This document shows positions 9,122-16,992 of a stretch of DNA of 26,643 bases, in pieces. Each line of letters starts with the position of its first letter. Positions within the stretch are counted from its first letter, which is position 1. The notes beneath the pieces were generated by a model, which had not been told where the DNA came from, did not search any database, and worked only from the letters and a program-made list of their open reading frames with translations. Origin of the DNA: SVFI01 sp045546735 (lineage in GTDB: Bacteria > Bacillota > Clostridia > Lachnospirales > Lachnospiraceae); NCBI GenBank assembly GCA_045546735.1, contig JAZQDJ010000111.1, positions 1 through 26,643 of the forward strand. Reading direction: 5' to 3'. Made by a program: the position numbers and the translations under genes.

Positions 9122-10357
9122 ATGAAATTACGATATCCGGCAGCAGTATTTACGGTACTGGTATTGATAGCCATGGCTTACTTTTGGAAGGCGACAGAAG
9201 CAGACGAGCAGGTGGCGGTCGATATGGTTTATTACAACAAAGAGTTACGGGAAATCAGCAAAGCAGTCGGAGACGGAAGGAAGAAGAGTGAGATAGAGAC
9301 TGCATTTGACTGCAGTCTTTATTTTATTGGTGAGGAAAATTACAGGGCGAATGTCAATGAAGCGATTGTAAGCGGCTATGTTGTGCTTGATTACGAAGAA
9401 GATGAAGTTCCGAAGGGCAAAGTTGTCTGGGCACGTGAAATTCGACAGACGCAGGAATGGAAGCAACAGCTTAGAAAAGAAGTTGTGTTCATCTGTATAG
9501 CCTTGTTGCTATCTGGTTACCTTTTGCTTATTTTTATTTATTTACGTTTTATCAGACCGTTTCATAAATTAGGACGTTTTGCAGGTGAGGTAGCAAAAGG
9601 TAATCTTGACCTCCCGCTTCCGATGGAAAGACATAATTTCTTCGGCGCATTTACGGAGAGTTTTGACCTTATGCGAGAGGAACTGAAAAAGGCAAGAGAA
9701 AAAGAATATCAGGCAAATATCAGTAAAAAAGAACTGGTGGCAGAACTTTCGCATGACATAAAAACACCGGTGGCGGCTATCAAAGCGACGTGCGAAGTGA
9801 TGGAAATAAAGGAAAAGAACCCGGACACACTCGAAAAAGTGAGGGTGATTGAGGCAAAAGCAGATACGATTGACCGTCTGATCGGTAATATGTTCCATGC
9901 GACGATGGAAGAACTTCAGATGCTTAAGGTAGAACCGACAGAAGAGAGCAGTAAGGAAATTCCGGAGATGTTTGAGCAGCTCCGCTTTTACGGGGATATC
10001 TGCTTGAAAAACGAAATTCCGGAATGTCTTTTGTATATGGATAAGCTCAGGCTTACCCAGGTGATTGATAATATCGTAAATAATTCTTTTAAATACGCAA
10101 AGACGCGAGTGGACGTTTCCTTTGAGGAAAAGGAAAACGGTGTGACAATAGAAATCCGTGATACGGGAACGGGAGTTCCCAAGGAGGAACTTGTGCTGAT
10201 TACGGAAAAATATTTCCGCGGAAGTAATGCAAAAGGGGCTACGGGTTCGGGTCTGGGACTTTATCTGGCAAAAAGCTTTATGGAGCAGATGCGCGGAAGT
10301 ATGGAATGCCACAATGACGGTGGCTTTGTTGTGACGCTTTTTTTACAGAAAGTGTGA
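9122..10357 (+). CDS. Sensor histidine kinase with extracytoplasmic sensor domain
   Basis: A 411-residue membrane kinase that pairs with the preceding regulator. It has a first membrane helix (about residues 7-22), an extracytoplasmic region of about 100 residues, a second helix (about 122-143) and a HAMP linker (145-195). The dimerisation box ELSHDIKTPVAAIK has phospho-acceptor H211, and the ATPase domain has an N box (DNIVNNSFKYAK), G1 (DTGTGVP) and G2 (GSGLGLYLAKS). All catalytic boxes are intact. The ATG at 9122 is chosen because GGAG (9110-9113) lies 8 nt before it and a hydrophobic signal-anchor follows; an in-frame start further upstream would overlap the regulator gene by 31 nt. The sizeable external domain is unlike BceS-type kinases, which have a very short loop. 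Confidence 0.93.
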   Translation: MKLRYPAAVFTVLVLIAMAYFWKATEADEQVAVDMVYYNKELREISKAVGDGRKKSEIETAFDCSLYFIGEENYRANVNEAIVSGYVVLDYEEDEVPKGKVVWAREIRQTQEWKQQLRKEVVFICIALLLSGYLLLIFIYLRFIRPFHKLGRFAGEVAKGNLDLPLPMERHNFFGAFTESFDLMREELKKAREKEYQANISKKELVAELSHDIKTPVAAIKATCEVMEIKEKNPDTLEKVRVIEAKADTIDRLIGNMFHATMEELQMLKVEPTEESSKEIPEMFEQLRFYGDICLKNEIPECLLYMDKLRLTQVIDNIVNNSFKYAKTRVDVSFEEKENGVTIEIRDTGTGVPKEELVLITEKYFRGSNAKGATGSGLGLYLAKSFMEQMRGSMECHNDGGFVVTLFLQKV

Positions 10358-10360
10358 TAT

Positions 10361-10425
10361 GTAAGAAATAGTTAAGAAATACGCAAGGGATGCGAAAAGA
10401 CTTTGTAAGAAAGAAATCCTATAAT
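10361..10425 (+). promoter_or_regulatory. Promoter of ABC genes with 11-bp-phased direct repeats
   Basis: A perfect TATAAT lies at 10420-10425. Upstream are the direct repeats GTAAGAAAT (10361-10369), TTAAGAAAT (10372-10380), a weaker GCAAGGGAT (10383-10391) and another GTAAGAAAG (10405-10413). All are in one 11-bp phase; the slot at 10394 is poorly conserved. OmpR-family regulators bind direct repeats about one helical turn apart, so this is the likely binding array of the adjacent regulator. No good -35 hexamer is seen, consistent with an activator-dependent promoter. The site lies between the kinase stop (10357) and the ribosome site AGGAGG (10454-10459). Confidence 0.6.
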
Positions 10426-10464
10426 GTGAAATATAGAAACCATATTTCAGCTTAGGAGGATACG

Positions 10465-11220
10465 ATGAAAACGATTTTAAAAGCAAAAGATTTATGCAAA
10501 ACATTTTCAAACGAGAGTGTGCAGCAGCATGTACTTAAAAATTTGAACTTAGAAATAGAAGAAGGCGATTTTGTAGTTATTATGGGAAATTCCGGTTCCG
10601 GTAAATCGACGCTTCTTTATGCGCTCAGCGGAATGGACCGCCCGACTCTCGGAAGTGTAAAATACTTCGACGAGGAGATTACGGGTTACAGCAACGATAA
10701 GTTGGCGGTTTTCCGCTGTAACCATTGCGGATTTGTATTCCAGCAGAATTTCTTAAATGACACCATGAGTGTGCTTGATAACATCATGGTGAGCGGACTG
10801 TTAAAGAGTAAGGACAGAAAGGCCATTGCAAAAAGAGCGAAAGAGCTGCTTTTACAGGTCGGACTTTCCGAGGAAGTATATCATAAGTTCCCGACACAGC
10901 TTTCCGGCGGTGAGCAGCAGCGTGTTGCCATTGTCAGAGCGATTATTAATACACCGGATATTTTATTTGCCGACGAACCGACGGGAGCTCTCAATTCACA
11001 AAATACGGAAAACGTATTAAACGTTTTAACACAGTTGAATAAAGCCGGACAGACAATTGTCATGGTAACACATGATATCCGTTCTGCCAGAAGGGGAAAT
11101 AAAATCATGTACTTACAGGACGGTGTGATTACCGGTAATCTTCCTCTCGGTGATTACGTAAGTAAAGATAAAGCAAGACACGATGCGCTCCGCGCCTTTT
11201 TACAGGAAATGGGGTGGTAA
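10465..11220 (+). CDS. ABC transporter ATP-binding protein (MacB/BceA-like)
   Basis: A 251-residue ATPase of the group that pairs with FtsX-type permeases. Walker A is GNSGSGKST (residues 41-49), the signature is LSGGEQQR, Walker B is ILFADEPTGALN, and the H-loop is in VMVTHDIRSARRG. The SGMDRPTLGSV stretch and LSGGEQQRVAIVRAI are typical of the MacB/LolD/BceA class. AGGAGG precedes the ATG by 5 nt. The permease begins 2 nt after the stop. Together with the adjacent two-component system, the context suggests export of, or resistance to, a cell-envelope-active compound such as a peptide antibiotic; the substrate is inference only. Confidence 0.93.
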   Translation: MKTILKAKDLCKTFSNESVQQHVLKNLNLEIEEGDFVVIMGNSGSGKSTLLYALSGMDRPTLGSVKYFDEEITGYSNDKLAVFRCNHCGFVFQQNFLNDTMSVLDNIMVSGLLKSKDRKAIAKRAKELLLQVGLSEEVYHKFPTQLSGGEQQRVAIVRAIINTPDILFADEPTGALNSQNTENVLNVLTQLNKAGQTIVMVTHDIRSARRGNKIMYLQDGVITGNLPLGDYVSKDKARHDALRAFLQEMGW

Positions 11221-11222
11221 GT

Positions 11223-13580
11223 ATGTATCGTTTGTATCGTTTGTATTTTATCGCCAAAAACAATTTGAAGAAAAAGAAAAGTGATGCGGTGGTTCTTACA
11301 GGACTGATTACGCTGGCTGTGATGATGATGTATATCAGTCTCAGCGTACTGCTGGGCAGCGGAAGAATGTTTGAGGAAATCCACGAAAAGATAAATGGTA
11401 TGGACTGGCATCTTGTTGCGCAGAAAGACGGCACGGAACAGGTGGACGAAATTTTATCTGCGCATGAGGATGTAGAGCAGATGGAAAGGTCGGACGTTCT
11501 CTATGTACCGCAGGTGAAATACCGTGTGGACGGAGGGGAAGAAAAGGAGTATTCTTTTATCTTTCGTAATTCTGATGCGGAAGATGAAGTAAATAAATTA
11601 AATACAGATTTCAAAGGGACATTATCGGATGAGCAGATTCTTTTGCCGTATAATATGCATGTGTCGGACGGGTGCGAGATAGGGGATGAGATCGTACTGG
11701 ATATCAGCGGAGAAACATATGTATTTGAATTGGTCGGATTTTCCGAAGATCCGTTTTATTCAAGTCCGATGATGGTCAGTATGTATCAAGTGTTTGTTTC
11801 AGAGGAAACGTATGAGAAAATCAGCACTCCGGAGGCGATGTCAGCCTACATGTGGAAGGTGTGTCTGAAAGAAAGGTGCGATACCGTCTCTTTTAACAAA
11901 GAGGTGCTGGATGAAATTAACAGGGACGTTCCGGCGGTTGCACAGTCTTATTTTTCATGGTCGTATGATTGGGCGACTACAAAGTCTGCAACTATGATGA
12001 TGGCAGATGTAAGTATGGGGATTATGCTTGTTTTTGCAATGATTTTGCTTGCGGTAACACTCGTAATTATCCGTTTCAGTATTGCTAATTTCTGTGAACT
12101 GAATATGAAAAATATCGGAATGCTTCGGGCAAGTGGTTATACTTCAAGGCAGCTGATCGGAAGTTTTATGATGGAGATGCTTTTGCTTACTGTCCTGGGT
12201 GGTTTCATAGGAATCGGTCTCGGAACAGTTTCCGGCGATTTTGTCGGCGAAATTATAAGTTCGCTTGTCGGAGTCTCATATCAGGTCGGAGTTGACCTTT
12301 TCAGCGCCGGATGTGTTTTTTTGTTCAGTATTGCAGTTGTACTTTTTATTACTTGGAACTGCAGTCGTCCATACGGGAAAATACCGGTGCTCGATGCGCT
12401 GCGTGAGGGGATTGTGACCCACAACTTCCGTAAAAATCATATTCCGCTGGAAACGACATGTCAGCCGCTTTCTTTGGCACTGGGAATGAAATCTGTGCTC
12501 TGTGCAAAGAGGAAGAATCTCGGTATTTTGGGTATTGTGACGATACTCAGCTTAAGCTGCTGCATCGGTTTCGGTATGTACCAGAATTTTGCAAAAGATA
12601 TTTCTTATTTGATGAGGCTGGTAGGATCTGAAATCGGTGATGCGGCGTATGTCGGTGATGATTTGGATGAATTAGGGGCGGAAATTGAAGAACTTCCGGT
12701 TGTGGAAAAAGTTCTTTATTTAAAGCAGAGTAGTGTTATGATATCTGCCGGTGAGAAAGAAGAAAATGTGTCTTGCTTCGGCTGGAAGAATCCGGAAAAA
12801 GTGCAAAACAATTTTATGTTGGAAGGACGTCTCCCAGAGTACGACAACGAAATCGTGCTGTCAAAATCGCTGTGTGACAAGCTGGGTGTAACGCTCGGTG
12901 ATACCGTGTATTTGGAAGAAATACAAGGGAAAAAAGATTTTGTTGTCGTCGGTATCAATCAACATATCCGGAACATGGGAATTGGGGGAATGATTAATTA
13001 CGAAGGCATGAGCCGTCTTACAGGAGAGAGTAAGTCGCATCAGATCCATATTTATGGAACAGGGGAGCTTACTTATACAGAGATGCTGGATTATCTCAAT
13101 GAAAAATTCCCGGAGAGAGAAGCGTTTGATATTGTGGAAATGAGTAAATCAGTTACGGACATTGTGGCACTTGCCATGGAGCTTATGTGCGGTGTTTTCC
13201 TGGTAGTGACTGTGATTGTTGTATTTCTTGTAGTATATCTGCTTATAAAAGCAAAGGTCATCCGTGAACGTAAAAATTATGGTTTGTATAAAGCCATTGG
13301 TTTTACGACAAGGCAACTCTGCATACAGACGATTATGTCAAACCTTCCTGTGATGGTGACGGGCGCAGTTATCGGTGCGGTCTCATCTCACTGGCTGGCA
13401 AGTAAGGTGGCACTCCTCGGACTTTCTGTCTGCGGAATTATGAAATGTGAGATGTCGGTGGCTCCGCACTATATGCTTATTACCGTGGCGATGATTACGG
13501 TTGTGGCATTTGCGGTTGCTTTGGGATGCTCGCTCCGCATCCGTAAAATTGAGCCGGTGAAGATGCTGACGGAAGAATAG
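11223..13580 (+). CDS. ABC transporter permease with two FtsX domains
   Basis: A 785-residue membrane protein, larger than BceB-type permeases (around 650). An N-terminal helix (about residues 15-40) is followed by a large external domain (about 45-255). Next come three helices forming a first FtsX domain (about 260-390, with NMKNIGMLRASGYTSRQL), a further helix and second external domain (about 430-640), and a second FtsX domain (about 645-780, with RERKNYGLYKAIGFTTRQL). The repeated 'G-L/M-Y/R-A-x-G-x-T-x-R-Q-L' segments are the coupling helices expected to meet the ATPase. ATG 11223 is preferred to an in-frame GTG at 11214, which lies inside the GGGGTGG ribosome site. A terminator follows 9 nt after the stop. 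Confidence 0.9.
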   Translation: MYRLYRLYFIAKNNLKKKKSDAVVLTGLITLAVMMMYISLSVLLGSGRMFEEIHEKINGMDWHLVAQKDGTEQVDEILSAHEDVEQMERSDVLYVPQVKYRVDGGEEKEYSFIFRNSDAEDEVNKLNTDFKGTLSDEQILLPYNMHVSDGCEIGDEIVLDISGETYVFELVGFSEDPFYSSPMMVSMYQVFVSEETYEKISTPEAMSAYMWKVCLKERCDTVSFNKEVLDEINRDVPAVAQSYFSWSYDWATTKSATMMMADVSMGIMLVFAMILLAVTLVIIRFSIANFCELNMKNIGMLRASGYTSRQLIGSFMMEMLLLTVLGGFIGIGLGTVSGDFVGEIISSLVGVSYQVGVDLFSAGCVFLFSIAVVLFITWNCSRPYGKIPVLDALREGIVTHNFRKNHIPLETTCQPLSLALGMKSVLCAKRKNLGILGIVTILSLSCCIGFGMYQNFAKDISYLMRLVGSEIGDAAYVGDDLDELGAEIEELPVVEKVLYLKQSSVMISAGEKEENVSCFGWKNPEKVQNNFMLEGRLPEYDNEIVLSKSLCDKLGVTLGDTVYLEEIQGKKDFVVVGINQHIRNMGIGGMINYEGMSRLTGESKSHQIHIYGTGELTYTEMLDYLNEKFPEREAFDIVEMSKSVTDIVALAMELMCGVFLVVTVIVVFLVVYLLIKAKVIRERKNYGLYKAIGFTTRQLCIQTIMSNLPVMVTGAVIGAVSSHWLASKVALLGLSVCGIMKCEMSVAPHYMLITVAMITVVAFAVALGCSLRIRKIEPVKMLTEE

Positions 13581-13589
13581 AGGGATGAA

Positions 13590-13628
13590 AGTTTTATGGC
13601 TGCCTTGGCAGCTGTAAAACTTTTTTTT
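13590..13628 (+). terminator. Rho-independent terminator after the ABC module
   Basis: A near-perfect hairpin pairs AGTTTTA (13590-13596) with TAAAACT (13615-13621), continued by two G-T wobbles and GCTGC/GCAGC around a CTTG loop. It runs into eight T residues (13621-13628). It should stop transcription of the regulator-kinase-ABC genes, so stp needs its own promoter. Confidence 0.93.
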
Positions 13629-13679
13629 GTTGGAAGATTGACGATGGCACTCAGTTTTTTGCATTTTAAGTTATATTCA

Positions 13680-13944
13680 AATTCCCCGATTTTGGAAAGA
13701 AATTACAAAATAATCGGATAGAAAAAGTAGAATTACACCGATAAATTAGCGATGAAGAGAAAAAATAGGAGGTCATAAATTTTTGACGCCCGATTTATAA
13801 GAAGGAAGCTTGTGACATCGGGTGAAAAACAAAAATATTACTCGATTTATTTTTAGAAATCAAAGAAAATCGGAGTACGGCGCCTCCGGGCCAAGGAAAA
13901 GGAAGAAGCAAGCCCATACCGTCATCAGGTCTTGCTCTTTTTTT
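13680..13944 (+). ncRNA. Candidate structured RNA upstream of stp, unassigned
   Basis: This non-coding stretch between the ABC terminator and stp has no plausible gene. It contains several consecutive hairpins. CCGAT-TTTG (near 13687) pairs with CAAAA-(TA)-ATCGG; ATAAAT pairs with ATTTAT (13775-13798); CCCGAT (13789-13794) pairs with ATCGGG (13817-13822). TACTCGATTT (13839-13848) pairs with AAATCGGAGTA (13867-13877) with one bulge, and GCC-TCCG-GGC (13882-13891) follows. Some pairings exclude each other because CGAT/ATCG motifs recur at least seven times. It ends in a terminator. I do not recognise any known riboswitch or sRNA family. A T-box, c-di-GMP-I and hammerhead core were looked for and not seen on this strand. 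The element could be an sRNA or an attenuating leader. Confidence 0.3.
13905..13944 (+). terminator. Intrinsic terminator before stp
   Basis: AGCAAG (13907-13912) pairs with CTTGCT (13931-13936), extended by two more G-C pairs inside and G13905-C13937 with a bulged A outside. The loop is about 12 nt and seven T residues (13938-13944) follow. It ends the candidate RNA only about 70 nt before the stp start. Confidence 0.65.
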
Positions 13945-13984
13945 ATATGTATGTTAATATGACAAAGTATGGGTACATGTGCCC
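13932..13984 (+). promoter_or_regulatory. Possible stp promoter with downstream palindrome
   Basis: TTGCTC (13932-13937) could be a -35 box. It is followed 17 bp later by TAATAT (13955-13960), preceded by TGT, giving an extended -10. The -35 would lie in the 3' arm of the preceding terminator. About 10 bp downstream is GGGTACATGTGCCC (13971-13984), an inverted repeat with six of seven symmetrical pairs, placed where a repressor would block early transcription. The evidence is pattern only. Confidence 0.35.
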
Positions 13985-14012
13985 TATATTGCAAGAAAGA
14001 GGAGGACTCTTG

Positions 14013-14768
14013 GTGTTGAAATCATATTCCGTAACCGACATCGGAAGAAAAAGACAACTGAATCAGGACTATGTATTTTCATCCGGGAACCCGATTGGAA
14101 ATATGCCGAATCTGTTTATTGTGGCAGATGGTATGGGCGGACATAAAGCAGGAGATTATGCTTCACGCTATACGGTAGAAACAATAGAGCGTGAGATTAG
14201 AGCATCTTTTGAGAAAAATCCGTCTTTGATTATCAAAAAGGCAATCACGGTAGCTAATCGGGAAATCAGAAAACTGGCGAGTGAGGATCCGAATCTGTCA
14301 GGTATGGGAACAACCGTTGTTGTTGCGACGATTATCGGAAGATATTTGCAGGTTGCAAATGTCGGCGATTCCAGACTGTACATTGTAAACGGCCAGGAAA
14401 TCAGACAGATTACGCGGGATCATTCTTTAGTGGAGGAAATGGTGCGTTTGGGCGGCATTAGGCCGGAGGATGCGCGTTTACATCCGGATAAAAATATTAT
14501 TACGAGAGCCATCGGTGCGAAAGATGATGTAGATATTGATTTCTTTACCGTAGAACTTCGCCCTTCCGATCGTATACTTATGTGTTCGGACGGACTTACC
14601 AATATGGTGGAAGACAGAGAAATCCTTAAAATACTCAATGAACATAAGCAGGACCGGACGCTGGTTGAGACAGCGCAGGCTCTGATCGATGCGGCTAATA
14701 ACAACGGCGGCAAGGATAATATCGGAATAGTATTAGTGAAACCGTTTTCAGACGAGGTGAAAGAATGA
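14013..14768 (+). CDS. stp: PP2C-family serine/threonine protein phosphatase
   Basis: Metal-dependent phosphatase that reverses phosphorylation by the PASTA kinase encoded next (Stp/PrpC family). The 251-residue protein has the PP2C motifs in order: TDIGRKRQLNQDY, VADGMGGH (metal-binding D and G), SGMGTTVV, ANVGDSRLY, ITRDHS, LMCSDGLTNM and GGKDNIGIVLV. No catalytic residue seems to be missing. GTG 14013 is chosen as start because AGGAGG (13999-14004) lies 8 nt before it and the protein then begins with the usual LKSYSVTDIG; an in-frame ATG at 13932 would start within the terminator. The stop overlaps the prkC start in ATGA, so the pair is translationally coupled. Confidence 0.95.
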   Translation: MLKSYSVTDIGRKRQLNQDYVFSSGNPIGNMPNLFIVADGMGGHKAGDYASRYTVETIEREIRASFEKNPSLIIKKAITVANREIRKLASEDPNLSGMGTTVVVATIIGRYLQVANVGDSRLYIVNGQEIRQITRDHSLVEEMVRLGGIRPEDARLHPDKNIITRAIGAKDDVDIDFFTVELRPSDRILMCSDGLTNMVEDREILKILNEHKQDRTLVETAQALIDAANNNGGKDNIGIVLVKPFSDEVKE

Positions 14769-16990
14769 TTAAAATTGGAATGCTTATCGGCGATAGATAC
14801 GAGATATTAGAAAAAATCGGAACGGGTGGAATGAGTGATGTTTACAAAGCAAAATGTCACAAGTTAAACCGTTATGTAGCAGTGAAAGTGTTAAAACAGG
14901 AATTTTCCGAGAATACAAATTTTGTTTCCAAATTCCATGTAGAAGCACAGGCGGCAGCAGGCCTTACACATCCGAACATCGTAAATGTTTACGATGTAGG
15001 TGAAGAAGAAGGTCTTAACTACATTGTTATGGAGTTAGTTGAGGGTATTACTCTCAAGAATTATATTGAAAAGAAAGCGCGTCTTTCCGTGAAGGAAGCC
15101 ATCAGTATTGCGATTCAGGTTTCCATGGGTATTGAGGCGGCGCACAATAATCATATTATTCACAGGGATATCAAGCCACAGAATATTATGATTTCAAAAG
15201 AAGGAAAAGTAAAGATTGCGGACTTTGGTATTGCAAAGGCTGCAACGTCGAATACAATTACGTCCAATGTAATGGGGTCAGTACATTATACTTCCCCGGA
15301 ACAGGCAAGAGGCGGTTTTTCTGATGAGAGAAGTGACATCTATTCGCTTGGTTGTACGATTTTTGAAATGCTGACAGGACGTGTACCGTTTGACGGCGAG
15401 ACAACAGTTGCGATTGCCATCAAACATATTCAGGAAGAAATGGCATCTCCGCGTGAGTACGTTTCTGAGATTCCGGTTTGTGTAGAACAGATTATTTTCA
15501 AATGTACCCAGAAGAGTCCGGACCGCAGATATCAGTCCATGGGAGAACTTATTGTAGATTTGAAGAAATCATTAATGTATCCGGAAGAGAATTTTGTGAA
15601 AATTATTTCTGCGGAAACAGGCGGTGCAACAAAGACAATTTCCGAAGAGGACATTGCGGAAATTAAGCAGCGTACGGATTTTATCGGTTTAGATGAGCCG
15701 ATGCGTCTGAAAGACCGTGAAGTACAGCGCATGACGTCTGCGGAACTTGAATTAGAAGATGATGATCCGGAAGAGGATATTGATGTAATTGTGGCACCTC
15801 CGGTAAGAAACAAGCCGGAAAAAGTTGTCAAGGATAAGGAACCGGACGACGAATATGATGATGACGATATGGATCCGAAGATGGAGCGTATTACAACAAT
15901 ACTTGCGATTGTTGTTGCGGTGATTATCGGTATTCTGGTTCTGTTGCTTGCAGCGCATGCACTTGATTTATTCGGCGGAAGCAAACCGGGAAGTTCAACA
16001 GAAAGTACACAGGAGAATGCCCCGATTTTAATGATTGACGTAGTCGGTAAAGATAAAGAAGAGGCAAAAGCGTTGCTGAATGAGCTCGGACTCGGAACAA
16101 AGATTACAGAAGCTCCGTCCGTTGATTTCGAAGCAGGTCAAGTTATTGCACAGGGTGTTATGGCAGGCGAAGAAGTTGCTTTATATACAACGATTGATTT
16201 GATTGTCAGCTCAGGAAGAGACGGTACAATGACTGAGGCACCGGTGGAAGATGATACGCAGGAAGAGACAACAGAGGATGAAAAAACAGTTGAAGTAATA
16301 GATGTATCAGGACAGGAGGAAGCAGCAGCTAAGAATGCACTTGAAGCACTTGGTTTTGCGGTGACTGTGACAACAGCAGCTTCCGATACAGTTGATGAAG
16401 GAAAAGTAATTTCGCAGAATCCTGCAGCGGGAACTATGGCTCCTTTAGGTTCGGGAATTACATTGACTGTCAGCAGCGGACCTGAGATTGTAAAAGTAAA
16501 AGTTCCGGATTTGCGCGGAATGACAAAAACAGCTGCAGAAGCAAAGCTTGTGGAAGTAGGACTTGTTTGCGGAGCTGTGACTGAGGTGTACAGTGATACG
16601 GTTACAACAGGTTGCGTTGTTTCTCAGAGTCAGAGCCCGGATACAGAGGTTGAAAAAGGTTCTAAAGTGGATATCCAGCTCAGTAAAGGACCGGAGGTTC
16701 ACACTTACAAGTATGTAACAACGTTAGATGCACCGAGTGGTTATACAGGTGGTAGCGTAACGATTACGATTACAGCATCAGACGGGGATACAAGAACATT
16801 TACGGTATCTTCGTTCCCGTGTGCAGTAAATGAGACCGGCTTTAAAGTAAAAAGCGGTACTATCACATATACTTACACGGCAAAATCGATGCAGCCGGTT
16901 ATTGATGCGGCAACAGGCCAGGAAGTACAGGAAGAAGTTATCCAGGAAGTGACGACTTCACCGGCGGCTATTGAGTTTGTGCAGGAGTAG
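14765..16990 (+). CDS. prkC: PASTA-domain serine/threonine protein kinase (PrkC/Stk)
   Basis: Membrane kinase of the PrkC/PknB family that senses cell-wall fragments or lipid II and phosphorylates division, wall and translation factors. The 741 residues comprise a kinase domain (about 1-270) with glycine loop GTGGMSD (19-25), K41, HRDIKPQN (H133, R134, D135), DFG (153-155) and activation segment GSVHYTSPEQARG. An acidic juxtamembrane linker is followed by one membrane helix (about 379-402), then three PASTA repeats (about 418-485, 509-575, 577-645). A C-terminal beta-rich domain of about 90 residues lies beyond the PASTA repeats. All catalytic residues are present. The start overlaps the stp stop. 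Confidence 0.96.
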   Translation: MIKIGMLIGDRYEILEKIGTGGMSDVYKAKCHKLNRYVAVKVLKQEFSENTNFVSKFHVEAQAAAGLTHPNIVNVYDVGEEEGLNYIVMELVEGITLKNYIEKKARLSVKEAISIAIQVSMGIEAAHNNHIIHRDIKPQNIMISKEGKVKIADFGIAKAATSNTITSNVMGSVHYTSPEQARGGFSDERSDIYSLGCTIFEMLTGRVPFDGETTVAIAIKHIQEEMASPREYVSEIPVCVEQIIFKCTQKSPDRRYQSMGELIVDLKKSLMYPEENFVKIISAETGGATKTISEEDIAEIKQRTDFIGLDEPMRLKDREVQRMTSAELELEDDDPEEDIDVIVAPPVRNKPEKVVKDKEPDDEYDDDDMDPKMERITTILAIVVAVIIGILVLLLAAHALDLFGGSKPGSSTESTQENAPILMIDVVGKDKEEAKALLNELGLGTKITEAPSVDFEAGQVIAQGVMAGEEVALYTTIDLIVSSGRDGTMTEAPVEDDTQEETTEDEKTVEVIDVSGQEEAAAKNALEALGFAVTVTTAASDTVDEGKVISQNPAAGTMAPLGSGITLTVSSGPEIVKVKVPDLRGMTKTAAEAKLVEVGLVCGAVTEVYSDTVTTGCVVSQSQSPDTEVEKGSKVDIQLSKGPEVHTYKYVTTLDAPSGYTGGSVTITITASDGDTRTFTVSSFPCAVNETGFKVKSGTITYTYTAKSMQPVIDAATGQEVQEEVIQEVTTSPAAIEFVQE

Positions 16991-16992
16991 GC

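Noticed and set aside
13767..13800. AGGAGG followed by TTG and five codons to TAA, a possible leader peptide
   Set aside because: Only five codons, no regulatory codons, and the segment fits better in the hairpins of the candidate RNA.
13860..13945. Minus-strand CTGATGA suggesting a hammerhead ribozyme core
   Set aside because: No matching GAAA core element or three-stem arrangement follows; the match is chance.
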